A stretch of DNA of 34,274 nt. Origin: Hyphomicrobiales bacterium. GTDB taxonomy: Bacteria; Pseudomonadota; Alphaproteobacteria; Rhizobiales; Beijerinckiaceae. Positions 8,422 through 17,167 of this stretch are shown piece after piece. The stretch covers positions 1-34,274 of the forward strand of contig JAPLOV010000127.1 in assembly GCA_026400565.1 (NCBI GenBank), in the 5' to 3' direction. Positions within the stretch are counted from its first letter, which is position 1, and every line of letters starts with the position of its first letter. A model generated the notes under the pieces. It ran no database searches, was not told where the DNA came from, and saw nothing but the letters and a program-made list of their open reading frames with translations. The position numbers were made by a program, and so were the translations under genes.

Positions 8422-9344
8422 CGCAGAGTCTCCCGCAGGCGTGGATCCATCGCGGCCTGCACGATGTCGCCGATCAGCGTGCCCAGGATTACCGCGATGG
8501 CAAGCATCAGCAGGCAGCCCTGCACCACCGGATAATCGCGCTGGTTCAGCGACGTGATCAGAAGCGAACCCAGTCCGGGACGGGCGAAGACATATTCGAT
8601 CGTCACGGCCCCGCCGAGCACCCAGCCGATGCGCAGGCTCAGGATAGTGACGACGGGCAGAAGGGCATGGCGCAGCACATGGCCAAGCTGGATCTGCAGC
8701 GGCGGCACGCCCTTGGCATGGAGCATTGTCACGAAGTCCTTGCGAGCAATCTCGATCATGGCGGCGCGGGTAACGCGCGCCACGAGGGCAACGCCGCCGA
8801 TCCCGATGGTCAGCACCGGCAGCACCAGCGCGCTCCAGCTGCGCGCGCCCGAGACCGGGAACCAGCCCAGCTGCACCGCAAAGAGCAGGATCATCAGCAG
8901 GCCAAGCCAGAAGCTCGGCAAGGTCGACCCCAGAAGGATGAGGGTCATCACCAGACGGTCGAGCCAGCCATCCTTGAAGCTCGCCGCCAGCGCCCCCGTG
9001 GCGATCCCGACCAGCGTCGAGAAGGCGAGGGCGAGCGAGCCCAGGATCAGGCTGTGCGGCAGGTTCTGCGCGATCAGCGTGCTCACCGGCTGGCGCAGGA
9101 TGATGGCCTCGCCGAGGTCGCCCTGCAGCATCTTGCCAAGCCAGATGGTGTATTGCACCGGCAAGGCCCGGTCGAGGCCGTAGGCGGCGATCATCGCCGT
9201 CTTCTGCTCCTCGGTGGACCCGATCTGGAGCAGGTTGTCGATCGGATCGCCCGGCACGAACCGGACGATCATGAAGATGACCAGCGAGACGGCCAGGAAG
9301 ACCGGGATGAGCAGCAAAAGCCTTCTGATCAGAAAGAGCGCCAT
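8418..9344 (-). CDS. Peptide-type ABC transporter permease (DppB-like), importer 1
   Basis: 308 residues. The N-terminal membrane helix (about residues 9-29) is followed by the periplasmic region with VPGDPIDNL, AAYGLDRALPVQY and GDLGEAI, the normal DppB layout, and then a multi-helix BPD_transp_1 domain. The EAA loop is near ARKDFVTMLHAKGVPP...HVLRHALLP, and the C-terminal VTIEYVFARPGLGSLL is also family-typical. It lies 35 bases after the binding-protein gene and forms the transmembrane heterodimer with the DppC-like product. Confidence 0.93.
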   Translation of the reverse strand: MALFLIRRLLLLIPVFLAVSLVIFMIVRFVPGDPIDNLLQIGSTEEQKTAMIAAYGLDRALPVQYTIWLGKMLQGDLGEAIILRQPVSTLIAQNLPHSLILGSLALAFSTLVGIATGALAASFKDGWLDRLVMTLILLGSTLPSFWLGLLMILLFAVQLGWFPVSGARSWSALVLPVLTIGIGGVALVARVTRAAMIEIARKDFVTMLHAKGVPPLQIQLGHVLRHALLPVVTILSLRIGWVLGGAVTIEYVFARPGLGSLLITSLNQRDYPVVQGCLLMLAIAVILGTLIGDIVQAAMDPRLRETLR

Positions 9345-9379
9345 CTCGCCTGCCTGCCGTCAGACCGCTGGTGTATGGC

Positions 9380-10951
9380 TCACTTCTTCACCTCGATGTC
9401 GACCACCGTCTGGCCCTGAAGCCGCGTGCCGCGAATGACCGCTGGCATGGACAGCCGCGCCTCGGAAAAGGCGAAGTTCTGCACCGGCTGATAGATCGGC
9501 GCGAAGACGAACTGGGACAGCAGATGCTCGTGGTAGGCGCGGAAATTCGTCACGCGCTCGTCCCAGGTGCGCGAGCCCTTCATCGCCTTTTCGTTGAGCT
9601 CTTCCGACTTCGGATCGTTCCACATGGCGTGGTTCGGGTGGCCGAGCCGCTTGCCGGAGTGGAACCAGTCGAGGATGTCGGCATTGGCCCAGGAGTAGAC
9701 CCTGACCGCTAGCTGGTGCTCGGTCCGCCGGCGGTACTGCGCGGTGATGGTGGCGGCATCAAAGATGGTGATGTCGGCACTGATCCCGACAGCCTTGAGC
9801 TGCGCCTGGATCACCTCGGTGACGCGCTTGAACTCGGTGCCGTTCTGGGTCCAGAGCTTGACCTGGAGCTTGACGCCGCCCCTGGCGCGGATGCCATCGG
9901 GGCCTGCCACCCAGCCGGCCTCGTCCAGAGCCTTCCGCGACCGCGACGGATCGTACGAGATCATCAGCTTCGGATCGACCTTCGACTCTGCCAGCCCCGA
10001 GATCAGGAAGGTGTTGGCGACCGCGCCCACCCCGCCGAAGAGGCTGTCGAGGATTTCCTTCTGGTTGACGGCGAAGGCCACCGCCTCGCGCACCTTGATC
10101 TCCGTGAACGGATCCACAGAGGTGTTCAATGGCATGTAGTAGACCTCGGTGCCCGGAAGGGTCATCACCTTGGTTCCGCGCTCGGCGGAGAGGCGGGGCA
10201 GGAAGTCGGTCGGCACGCTCATCAGCATGTCGACGCCGCCCGTCTTCAGTTCCAGGAAGGCGGTGGAATCCTCCGCGATTTCGCGGATGGTCAGCCGCGC
10301 GATCTTCGCCGGCCCCTTGTTGGCCGATAGCGCCGAGGCAGAGTTGTAGGCGTCGTTGCGCACCAGCACGGTCTGCTGGCCGACCGTGAAGCTCTCCAGC
10401 TTGAACGGACCGGTGCCGACCGCCCCGGCCACGCCATAGCGGTCCCCGAGCGCATCGAAGGCCTTGGGCGAGGGGATGCCCATGAAGGTCGAGGCCATGT
10501 TGAACAGCATGTTCGGATCGGGCGTCTTCATCACGAAGCGCACGGTCAGGTCATCGACAACCTCGACCTTGTCGATGGCGTCGGTCATGAAGGCATTCTC
10601 GGTGCCCTTGAACTTCGGCACCCACCACACGATCGTCTGGGCGTTGAATGGCTCGCCGTCATGGAACTTGACGTTGGGCCTGAGCTTGAAGGTCCAGCTC
10701 ATACCGTCCGCCGCGGCTTCCCACGAGGTGGCGAGCTGACCGTGGAAGCTCTGGTCCGCGTCCTGAATGACCATGCGATCATAGATGAAGGTGTTGGCGG
10801 CGTTGAGGCGCGTTGCCTTGATCGGATTGTAGCTCGGAGCCCCCACCTCGCGCGAGCCGAGCACGAAGGTGGCATTCTGGGCGAGCGCGCTGCTGCCCAT
10901 GAGCGTGCAGAGGCTGGCCCCGAAAAGGGCGGCCTTGAGGATCGTCTTCAT
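9380..10951 (-). CDS. Peptide-type ABC transporter substrate-binding protein (family 5), importer 1
   Basis: 523 residues from the ATG at 10951, which has a GGAGA ribosome site 6 bases away and opens a classic signal peptide (MKTILKAALFG..., cleavage after ALA near residue 24). The SBP_bac_5 family features follow in order: an early PIKATRLNAANTFIYDRM region, LATSWEAAADGMSWTFKLRPNVKFHDG, GTGPFKLESF and a late REAVAFAVNQKEI segment. It captures peptides or similar solutes in the periplasm. It is the first gene of the importer 1 operon, 148 bases downstream of the RpiR-type regulator on the same strand. Family 5 proteins also bind nickel, sugars and opines, so the ligand is unproven. Confidence 0.92.
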   Translation of the reverse strand: MKTILKAALFGASLCTLMGSSALAQNATFVLGSREVGAPSYNPIKATRLNAANTFIYDRMVIQDADQSFHGQLATSWEAAADGMSWTFKLRPNVKFHDGEPFNAQTIVWWVPKFKGTENAFMTDAIDKVEVVDDLTVRFVMKTPDPNMLFNMASTFMGIPSPKAFDALGDRYGVAGAVGTGPFKLESFTVGQQTVLVRNDAYNSASALSANKGPAKIARLTIREIAEDSTAFLELKTGGVDMLMSVPTDFLPRLSAERGTKVMTLPGTEVYYMPLNTSVDPFTEIKVREAVAFAVNQKEILDSLFGGVGAVANTFLISGLAESKVDPKLMISYDPSRSRKALDEAGWVAGPDGIRARGGVKLQVKLWTQNGTEFKRVTEVIQAQLKAVGISADITIFDAATITAQYRRRTEHQLAVRVYSWANADILDWFHSGKRLGHPNHAMWNDPKSEELNEKAMKGSRTWDERVTNFRAYHEHLLSQFVFAPIYQPVQNFAFSEARLSMPAVIRGTRLQGQTVVDIEVKK

Positions 10952-11099
10952 GGTGTTCTCCCAAGCGCTGTGAGGAATGTGATGGATGGCCGTGTCGGCA
11001 AGGATGCCGGGCGTTGCCAGCCCATCCCCGGCACGAGACAAAGGTGACGCAGGCCTGCGCTCGCAGGGGGCCTCGCCAATGCTGCAGCGGCCAGCCGTT

Positions 11100-11978
11100 T
11101 CAGGTCACGGGGCCGGTGTTGTCCCCGACATTGCCGGTGACGCGCCCGTGCAGGGCAGCGATCCGGTCCATGCGCGCCTCGACCTGCGGGCCAAGCTCGA
11201 TGAAGATCGCGTTGACGAGCAGGCTGACCAGGCTCGCCATCTGGGCGGACGAATCCCAGAACAGGTTGAACTCCGTCGAGACCACGAACATCTCGTCGAC
11301 CAGCGCCCGGCCCCAGTCGCAGAACGCGTCCGTGACGAGGATGGTGTGCAGGCCCGCAGCCTTCGCCTCCTGGGCTAGCACCTTGGCCAGCCGTGAATAG
11401 CGCCGGGCCTCGAAGATCACGAGGCTGGGCGCGGCTGCGTCCGAGAGCAGCACCTCCGAGAAGTTGCCACCCGCCGTGTCGAGTAGCCTGACCCCGTCGC
11501 GAAGATAGTGCAGCTGGTTGACCAGATATTGCGCCATCCCGCGCTCGGTCTGGAAACCGGCCACGAAGATCGACGGTGCCGTGGCCAGCCGGGAAACGGT
11601 CCGCTTCCAGGATTCCGAATGGGCGAGCTCGTAAAGCCCGACGAGGCCGGCGATCTCCAGTTGCAGCGAGCGCGCCAGCTGGTCCTCTCCCGAGAGGCTG
11701 CGCTGGCGGAAGTCCTCCAGCCGGTCCGAGATCAGCCAGGGCCTGTCTCCGATATCCTGCCTGAGCTGCTGCTTGAGATCGCGGAAGCTCTTGTAGCCGA
11801 GCGAGCGGCAGAACCGGCCGATCGTCGCCTCGCTCACCGCGACCTTGGCTGCCAGCGTCGCGGCTGTCTCGAACGGCATGCCCGCGAGTTGCGCAAGCAT
11901 GTAGCTCGCGATCGCCTTGTCGGCCTTGGAGCCATCCAGCAGACATGCCTGCAGTCTCTGGCGGAGGTTCGAGGTCAT
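11100..11978 (-). CDS. RpiR/MurR family transcriptional regulator
   Basis: 292 residues with the two-domain RpiR layout. An N-terminal helix-turn-helix (residues about 1-80) includes the family motif VAVSEATIGRFCRSLGYKSFRDLKQQL. A C-terminal SIS sugar-isomerase-like domain (about 120-260) contains SIFVAGFQTERGMAQYL and LVIFEARRYSR. SIS domains of this family usually sense phosphosugars; here its position directly before importer 1, with the same orientation, suggests it controls that operon and perhaps the divergent oxidoreductase gene. The sequence upstream (11979-12129) is AT-rich and holds a candidate operator. Start ATG at 11978; no strong ribosome site is visible. Confidence 0.9.
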   Translation of the reverse strand: MTSNLRQRLQACLLDGSKADKAIASYMLAQLAGMPFETAATLAAKVAVSEATIGRFCRSLGYKSFRDLKQQLRQDIGDRPWLISDRLEDFRQRSLSGEDQLARSLQLEIAGLVGLYELAHSESWKRTVSRLATAPSIFVAGFQTERGMAQYLVNQLHYLRDGVRLLDTAGGNFSEVLLSDAAAPSLVIFEARRYSRLAKVLAQEAKAAGLHTILVTDAFCDWGRALVDEMFVVSTEFNLFWDSSAQMASLVSLLVNAIFIELGPQVEARMDRIAALHGRVTGNVGDNTGPVT

Positions 11979-12002
11979 GATCAGTTGCCCGCCACGTGAT
12001 GA

Positions 12003-12014
12003 AGAAAGTTTTCT
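12003..12014. promoter_or_regulatory. Candidate operator for the RpiR-type regulator, in an AT-rich divergent promoter region
   Basis: AGAAAGTTTTCT is an inverted repeat of 5-base arms (AGAAA/TTTCT) around GT. The core AAAGTTTT recurs 26 bases away at 12031-12038. The region 12001-12060 is strikingly AT-rich in otherwise GC-rich DNA. A minus-strand TTGACA (12027-12022) followed after 17 bases by CTTCAT (12004-11999) could be the regulator's own promoter, with the repeat in its spacer. RpiR-type regulators often bind GAAA/TTTC-armed sites, but the assignment is inference. Confidence 0.35.
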
Positions 12015-12129
12015 GTCATTATGTCAATATAAAGTTTTTTTCTTGCAAATTACAGCGAGACCGGGCCATCTGCCGAAAATTGCGCCATTCCCGGGCCTCT
12101 CCGGGAACGCTGCATTCGAGGCAATCCAT

Positions 12130-13458
12130 TTGGACTCCAGCAGCAAGCCGGCCAACCACGCAAGTGGCGACCCCGGTCGCAAGACAAGCAGCAACCCGGC
12201 CGGCACAAGCTGTGATGTGATCGTGCTGGGAGCCGGGATCATCGGTGTCTCGGTGGCGCTGCATCTCCAGGCCCGAGGACGAGCCGTCATTCTTGTCGAC
12301 CGGGGTGAACCCGGAGCGGAGACCAGCCACGGCAATGCCGGCCTTGTCGAGCGCTCGTCGGTGATCCCCTACGCCATGCCGCACGACCTTGCCCAGCTGG
12401 TCCGCTACGCCTCGAACCGCACGATGGCATTGCGCTATTCGCCATTGTATCTTCCCCGCATGCTGCCCTGGCTTGCGCGCTACTGGTGGCATTCCGGCAA
12501 GTTCCGGCTCGCACGGGTGGCAGCCGAGATGCTGCCCCTGATCGAAGCCTCGATCCATGAGCATGAGGCCCTGGTCGGTGCCGCTGGCGCGCAGTCTCTG
12601 ATGCGAAGCGGCGGCTGGATCGAGATCTACCCCCGTGCCGTGGATCTTGCACGCGCCAGGAAAGCCGCCATCGGCCTTGCCGCCTACGGCCTGCGCTACG
12701 ATGTGCTCGACTCCGCTGCGCTCCGGGCGCGCGAGCCCCATCTGTCGAACCTTGCCGGCGCCATCCAATGGCGCGATCCGGTCACCTCGTCCGATCCTGG
12801 CGGGCTGACGCGCGCCTATGCCGCGCTCTTCGTCGCACGCGGCGGTGTCCTGCTGAAGGCGGATGCCACGACCCTTGACCGGACCGCCGCAGGCTGGTCG
12901 GTCGGCGAAGGCTCCGCCGCCTGCACCGGAGCCGAGGTGGTGGTCGCCCTGGGGCCATGGTCGGGCGATCTGTGCCAACGGCTGGGCTACCGCTTCCCGC
13001 TGGCCTTCAAGCGCGGCTATCACATGCATTATGCGGTCGATGAGGGCCGGGGCCTGACCCATCCCGTCTGCGATCCGGAGGCTGGCTATGTGCTTTCGCC
13101 GATGCGTCAGGGCATCAGGCTGACAACCGGTGTCGAACTGGCGGAACGCGATGCGCCCGCCATGTCGAGACAACTCGTGGAGGCCGAAGCCGCAGCCAGA
13201 CTTCTGTTTCCGCTGGGCCGCGCGCTCGATCCCGAGCCGTGGCGCGGGTCCCGGCCCTGCCTCCCCGACATGAAACCGGTCATCGGCAAGGCCGCACGCC
13301 ATCCCGGCCGCTGGTTCGCCTTCGGCCATGCCCATCATTGCTTCACGCTGGGGCCCGTGACAGGCAGATTGCTGGCGGAGGTGATGACGGGGGAAACGCC
13401 GTTCACCGATCCCACACCTTACGCAGCGGAGCGGTTCGGCGGCGGACGGGACCGGTGA
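12130..13458 (+). CDS. DadA-like FAD-dependent amino acid dehydrogenase/oxidase
   Basis: 442 residues if translation starts at TTG 12130, chosen because GAGG lies 8 bases before it and it gives a normal DadA length; no ATG fits, and the frame is open further upstream to 11917. The Rossmann dinucleotide motif GAGIIG is at residues 34-39, followed by the acidic strand end VDRGEPGAETSHGNAG, a hallmark of the D-amino acid dehydrogenase (DAO) family. The C-terminal half has the second FAD-contact region GRWFAFGHAHHCFTLGPVTG. DadA-type enzymes oxidise D-amino acids to keto acids at the membrane, passing electrons to quinones; sarcosine or hydroxyproline oxidases are relatives. It diverges from the RpiR-regulated peptide importer, which may supply its substrate. 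Confidence 0.85.
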   Translation: MDSSSKPANHASGDPGRKTSSNPAGTSCDVIVLGAGIIGVSVALHLQARGRAVILVDRGEPGAETSHGNAGLVERSSVIPYAMPHDLAQLVRYASNRTMALRYSPLYLPRMLPWLARYWWHSGKFRLARVAAEMLPLIEASIHEHEALVGAAGAQSLMRSGGWIEIYPRAVDLARARKAAIGLAAYGLRYDVLDSAALRAREPHLSNLAGAIQWRDPVTSSDPGGLTRAYAALFVARGGVLLKADATTLDRTAAGWSVGEGSAACTGAEVVVALGPWSGDLCQRLGYRFPLAFKRGYHMHYAVDEGRGLTHPVCDPEAGYVLSPMRQGIRLTTGVELAERDAPAMSRQLVEAEAAARLLFPLGRALDPEPWRGSRPCLPDMKPVIGKAARHPGRWFAFGHAHHCFTLGPVTGRLLAEVMTGETPFTDPTPYAAERFGGGRDR

Positions 13459-13862
13459 AGACGCTGGAGGTAGGCTGGCGGTACCATATCGGTCAGCATT
13501 CTCCTTCCCAGACGGGCTGATATCGCCGCACGCCCGATTGCAATTTCCCGGGCTCCATTGAACACTGGTCTGATGAGCGAACGACTCCTTGCGACCGTTG
13601 CACCTTCCAGCCTCCAAATGAATGCGACGGCATCCCGTCTGTCGCGGCCATGATCCGCATGTCTGGCCTTGCCGAAGCATTGATGCCCGCGATCAACGTC
13701 AACACGGCGGCAGGCACGCCGACGGTCAGCCGGATCATGGTCTCATGGAGCCCGGTGACGAAGTATCTGCCGCCACCGCTGGTCTGGATGGTGTCGGCCA
13801 TCCCGGTGTTCAGCACGACAGCACGGTTGCAGCGGCACTGCTTCAGGGCAGGGGGCTGAACG
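13459..13862. other. 404-base stretch without a recognisable gene
   Basis: This gap lies between the DadA-like and shikimate-dehydrogenase-like genes. Short open frames exist on both strands (for example 13650-13859 plus), but none encodes a segment I recognise, and none has a convincing ribosome site. No terminator-like hairpin with a T tract was seen. Given the frameshifted gene next to it, a remnant of an older gene is possible but not shown. Confidence 0.5.
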
Positions 13863-14701
13863 ATGCGGAACGGACCCATCCGCCTTGGCCTGATCGGCGA
13901 CAACATCGCCGTATCGCAGTCGCCCAAGCAGCACCGGCTGGCAGGCCGACAGGTGCAACGCATCGTGAGCTATGACCAGATCGTGCCGCGCCATCTGGGT
14001 CTGGATTTCGACGGCACCTTCGCGCTGTGCGCGGCGGGCGGCTACCGGGGAGTCAATGTCACTTATCCCTACAAGGAGGTCGTGACGGCGAAGGTGCGCA
14101 TCGACGATCCTCTGGTGCGCGCCATGGGCGCGGTCAACACGGTGGTCTTCGAGCCCGATGGTCCGCGCGGCTTCAACACCGATCATTCCGGCTTCATGGC
14201 GCTCTATCGCGCCGCACTCGGCAGCCGGCCTCCCGGCAGGGTGCTGATGATCGGCGCCGGGGGTGTCGTCAAGGCTGTCGCCTTCGGGCTGGTGGCGCCC
14301 GGGCCGACTGATATCGCCATCGCCGACCGTGACGTGGCCAAGGCAGAGGCCCTGTGCGGCGCACTGAGGCAGGCCCGTCCCGGTCTGGCCGCGATCGCCG
14401 GTGCTGATGCCAAAGCTCTTGCGCCGGCTCCGAGGGCATCATCAACTGCACGCCGGTGGGCATGGTCGGACTTGAGGGCATACCCCTGGTGCGCAGCGCC
14501 TTGCGCGGCGCGGCCTGGGCCTTCGATGCGGTCTATACGCCGGTCGATACCGGGTTCCTGCGCGATGTCGCCGCAGAGGGAATGGCGATGATCTCCGGCG
14601 ACGAACTCTTCTTCCATCAGGGCATCGATGCCTGGCGCGTCTTCACCGGGCTCGGCCTCGACGCCGGCCAGCTCAGGACAGCCTTGCAGGTGCCGGAGTA
14701 A
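13863..14701 (+). pseudogene. Shikimate/quinate dehydrogenase (AroE family), single frameshift
   Basis: The reading frame opens at ATG 13863 with an AGGGGG site and encodes the N-terminal catalytic domain: the substrate-binding serines S18 and S20 in SQSP, the NVTYPYKE motif with catalytic lysine K71, GAVNTVV, and NTDHSGF with D107. The NADP domain begins with MIGAGGVVKAVAFG. Near 14418-14426 the frame is lost: homology continues one base out of step with INCTPVGM and the C-terminal DTGFLRDV...[13 protein letters not shown] to the stop at 14701. Joining the frames gives about 280 residues, a full-length AroE. The pattern equals one missing base. It may be a real disrupted gene or a sequence error. 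Position before pcaHG suggests a catabolic quinate/shikimate role rather than the biosynthetic AroE. Confidence 0.85.
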
Positions 14702-14787
14702 GGGCATGGCGCACCGCAAGCTTCCTTCCGCGAAACTGCGCGCATACCGCGCTCCGTCATGGTCCAACCTTGCCGAAAGACAGCTGC

Positions 14788-15513
14788 ATGACCAAGCCCG
14801 CCGCCTTCTTCCAGCGTGACCGCACCTGGCATCCGCCGGCCCTGACTCCGGACTACAAGACCTCCGTGGCCCGGTCGCCGCGCCTCGCGCTGTTGTCGAT
14901 CGAGAATTCGGCCTCTGAGCTGACCGGTCCGGTGTTCGGCCATGGCGACATCGATCCGGGCGATGCCGACCTGATCCGTAACTACGCCCACACGGGCGAT
15001 CCTGTCGGCGAGCGCATCATCGTGCATGGCCGCGTCCTCGACGAGAGCGGCCGGCCCGTACCAGGCACGCTGGTCGAGATCTGGCAGGCCAATGCCGGCG
15101 GGCGCTATCGGCACCGCAAGGACGCTTACCTGGCACCCATCGACCCCAATTTCGGCGGCTGCGGCCGCACCCTGACCGATGCCGCTGGCGGCTATGCCTT
15201 CCGCACCATCAAGCCCGGTGCCTACCCCTGGCGCAACTGGGTCAACAACTGGCGGCCGGCCCACATCCATATCTCGGTGTTCGGCTCGGGCTTTGCCCAG
15301 CGGCTGATCACGCAGATGTACTTCGAGGGCGATCCGCTGATCCAGCGCTGCCCGATCGTGCGCTCGATCCCTGATCCACGCGCCATCGAGCAGCTTATCG
15401 CGCCGCTGGACATGAACGCGGCGGTGCCGTTCGATTGCCTGGCCTACAAGTTCGACATCATTCTGCGCGGCACGCGCTCGACGCTGTTCGAGAACCGGCT
15501 GGAAGGAAACTGA
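14788..15513 (+). CDS. pcaH: Protocatechuate 3,4-dioxygenase beta subunit
   Basis: 241 residues from ATG 14788 (an ATG at 14770 would add six). The intradiol ring-cleavage domain carries all four Fe(III) ligands with the spacing of characterised PcaH: Y107 (GRYRH), Y146 (GAYPW), H159 and H161 (PAHIH), plus the conserved arginine R156. The N-terminal segment with [19 protein letters not shown] is also PcaH-like. The enzyme opens protocatechuate with O2 to 3-carboxy-cis,cis-muconate in the cytoplasm, together with PcaG encoded 3 bases downstream. No other pca ring-processing genes (pcaB, C, D) are in the window. Confidence 0.95.
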   Translation: MTKPAAFFQRDRTWHPPALTPDYKTSVARSPRLALLSIENSASELTGPVFGHGDIDPGDADLIRNYAHTGDPVGERIIVHGRVLDESGRPVPGTLVEIWQANAGGRYRHRKDAYLAPIDPNFGGCGRTLTDAAGGYAFRTIKPGAYPWRNWVNNWRPAHIHISVFGSGFAQRLITQMYFEGDPLIQRCPIVRSIPDPRAIEQLIAPLDMNAAVPFDCLAYKFDIILRGTRSTLFENRLEGN

Positions 15514-15516
15514 GCC

Positions 15517-16143
15517 ATGCCGCAAGCCTTGCATGAACTGAAGGAAACCGCGTCGCAGACCGCCGGTCCGTACGTCCACATCGGCCTTGCGCCCGGCGCT
15601 GCGGGCTTCGACATCTACCGCAACGAGCTTGGTCATGACATTGCCGGGCCGCACGCGGTCGGCGAGCGCATCCGCATCGAAGGCGTGGTGCTGGATGGCA
15701 CCGGCGCGCCGGTGAAGGATGTGCTGATCGAAATCTGGCAGGCGGATGCAAACGGCATCCACGCCCACCCCGGCGACCCGCGCAGCGGTGAGGTCGCACC
15801 CGGCTTTCGCGGATGGGGCCGCGTGATCACCGATTTCGACACCGGCTTGTGGGGCTTTGACACCGTCAAGCCCGGACCGGTGGCAGGCCGCGATGGCCGG
15901 CTGATGGCCCCGCACATCAGCCTGTGGATCGTGGCGCGCGGCATCAACATCGGCCTCAGCACGCGGCTCTACTTCTTCGACGAGGCCGCCGCCAATGCTG
16001 CCGATCCGGTGCTGGGCCTGATCGAGCAGGTGCATCGCCGGCAAACGCTGATCGCCAGCCTGAGCCTGCGTGACGGCAAGCCGCTCTACCGCTTCGACAT
16101 CCGCCTTCAGGGCGATGGCGAAACCGTGTTCCTCGACATCTGA
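15517..16143 (+). CDS. pcaG: Protocatechuate 3,4-dioxygenase alpha subunit
   Basis: 208 residues, the normal PcaG length. It begins with the PcaG-like ETASQTAGPYVHIGLAPG segment and has the intradiol dioxygenase fold (EGVVLDGTGAPV, LIEIWQADANG, WGRVITD, HISLWIVARGINIGL, TRLYFFDE). As in other alpha subunits, the iron ligands are not conserved; it forms the active-site wall with PcaH. A GGAA ribosome site lies within the end of pcaH, and the genes are separated by three bases, so the two subunits are translated together. Confidence 0.95.
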   Translation: MPQALHELKETASQTAGPYVHIGLAPGAAGFDIYRNELGHDIAGPHAVGERIRIEGVVLDGTGAPVKDVLIEIWQADANGIHAHPGDPRSGEVAPGFRGWGRVITDFDTGLWGFDTVKPGPVAGRDGRLMAPHISLWIVARGINIGLSTRLYFFDEAAANAADPVLGLIEQVHRRQTLIASLSLRDGKPLYRFDIRLQGDGETVFLDI

Positions 16144-16151
16144 GGTCTGCC

Positions 16152-16997
16152 ATGAGCCCCGCCGTCCAGCCCTGCATCATCTGCGTCGCGATCACCGGCA
16201 GCGTGCCGACCAAGACGAACAACCCGGCCGTGCCGATCACCATTGCCGAACAGATCGAGAGCACCCACGAGGCCTTCGAGGCCGGGGCCTCGATTGCCCA
16301 TTGCCACGTGCGTGACGACGAGGGCCGTCCGACATCGGACCCTGAGCGCTTCGCGCGCCTCAAGGAAGGGCTTGAGCGCCATTGCCCGGGGATGATCGTG
16401 CAACTGTCCACCGGGGGGCGCTCCGGGGCTGGGCGCGAGCGCGGCGGCATGCTGCCGCTGAAGCCGGACATGGCGTCGCTCTCGGTTGGCTCGAACAACT
16501 TTCCGACCCGCGTCTACGAGAACCCGCCCGATCTGGTGGACTGGCTCGCCTGCGAGATGCTGGCCCATGACATCAAGCCCGAGATCGAGGCCTTCGATCT
16601 GTCCCACATCGTCCAGGCGACGCGCATGACGACGGATGGGCGGCTCAGGGGCCCGCTCTACGTCCAGTTCGTGATGGGCGTGAAGAACGCCATGCCGGCG
16701 GATGAGGCCATCCTCGACATCTACATCGCCACATTGCAACGGCTCGCGCCAGATGCGCTGTGGTGTGCCGCCGGCATCGGCCCGGCGCAGGCGCTGCTGA
16801 ACGAATGGGCCATCGCGCGCGGCGGACACACCCGCACCGGCATGGAGGATAACGTGCGCCTCGACCGTGACACGCTCGCGCCCTCCAATGCCGCGCTGGT
16901 GCGCCGCGCAGCAGAAATCTGCGAGCGTCACCGGCGCCCGGTCGCCACCTGGCAGCAGGCGCGCCAGATGCTCGGTCTGCGCGACGTCGCCGTGTGA
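16152..16997 (+). CDS. BKACE family beta-keto acid cleavage enzyme (DUF849)
   Basis: 281 residues. The TIM-barrel BKACE family is shown by AITGSVPTK near the start, the metal ligands H50 and H52 in AHCHVRD, the STGG motif in strand 4, the EAFDLSH segment, and the C-terminal HTRTGMEDN motif with the conserved glutamate. BKACE enzymes use acetyl-CoA to split a beta-keto acid, giving acetoacetate and a new acyl-CoA. The gene follows pcaG by 8 bases with its own GAGG site, so it is probably co-transcribed. In that setting a beta-keto dicarboxylate such as beta-ketoadipate is an attractive substrate, but specificity within the family varies widely and cannot be read here. Confidence 0.92.
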   Translation: MSPAVQPCIICVAITGSVPTKTNNPAVPITIAEQIESTHEAFEAGASIAHCHVRDDEGRPTSDPERFARLKEGLERHCPGMIVQLSTGGRSGAGRERGGMLPLKPDMASLSVGSNNFPTRVYENPPDLVDWLACEMLAHDIKPEIEAFDLSHIVQATRMTTDGRLRGPLYVQFVMGVKNAMPADEAILDIYIATLQRLAPDALWCAAGIGPAQALLNEWAIARGGHTRTGMEDNVRLDRDTLAPSNAALVRRAAEICERHRRPVATWQQARQMLGLRDVAV

Positions 16998-17167
16998 CAG
17001 CAGCTCTGGGCATGACCCGTCAACGTCAGCCAACCGGCATGAACGCGGGCCTGGCATTCGCGGGGAGAGGGGCTGGATATCGCGAGCCGGCTTGACTCTG
17101 CCGGGGTCAGCGCCCAGCCTGCAGGCACATTGAAACATCCTTACCTGTCCGGACATTACCGCCGACA

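Noticed and set aside
11054-11067. Inverted repeat CCTGCG/CGCAGG between the regulator and importer 1
   Set aside because: The arms are short, the loop is only two bases unless the stem is shortened to five, and no T tract follows, so neither a terminator nor an operator can be supported.
13493-13963. 156-codon minus-strand open frame across the gap before the AroE-like gene
   Set aside because: It overlaps the well-supported AroE N-terminus, has no ribosome site and no recognisable domain.
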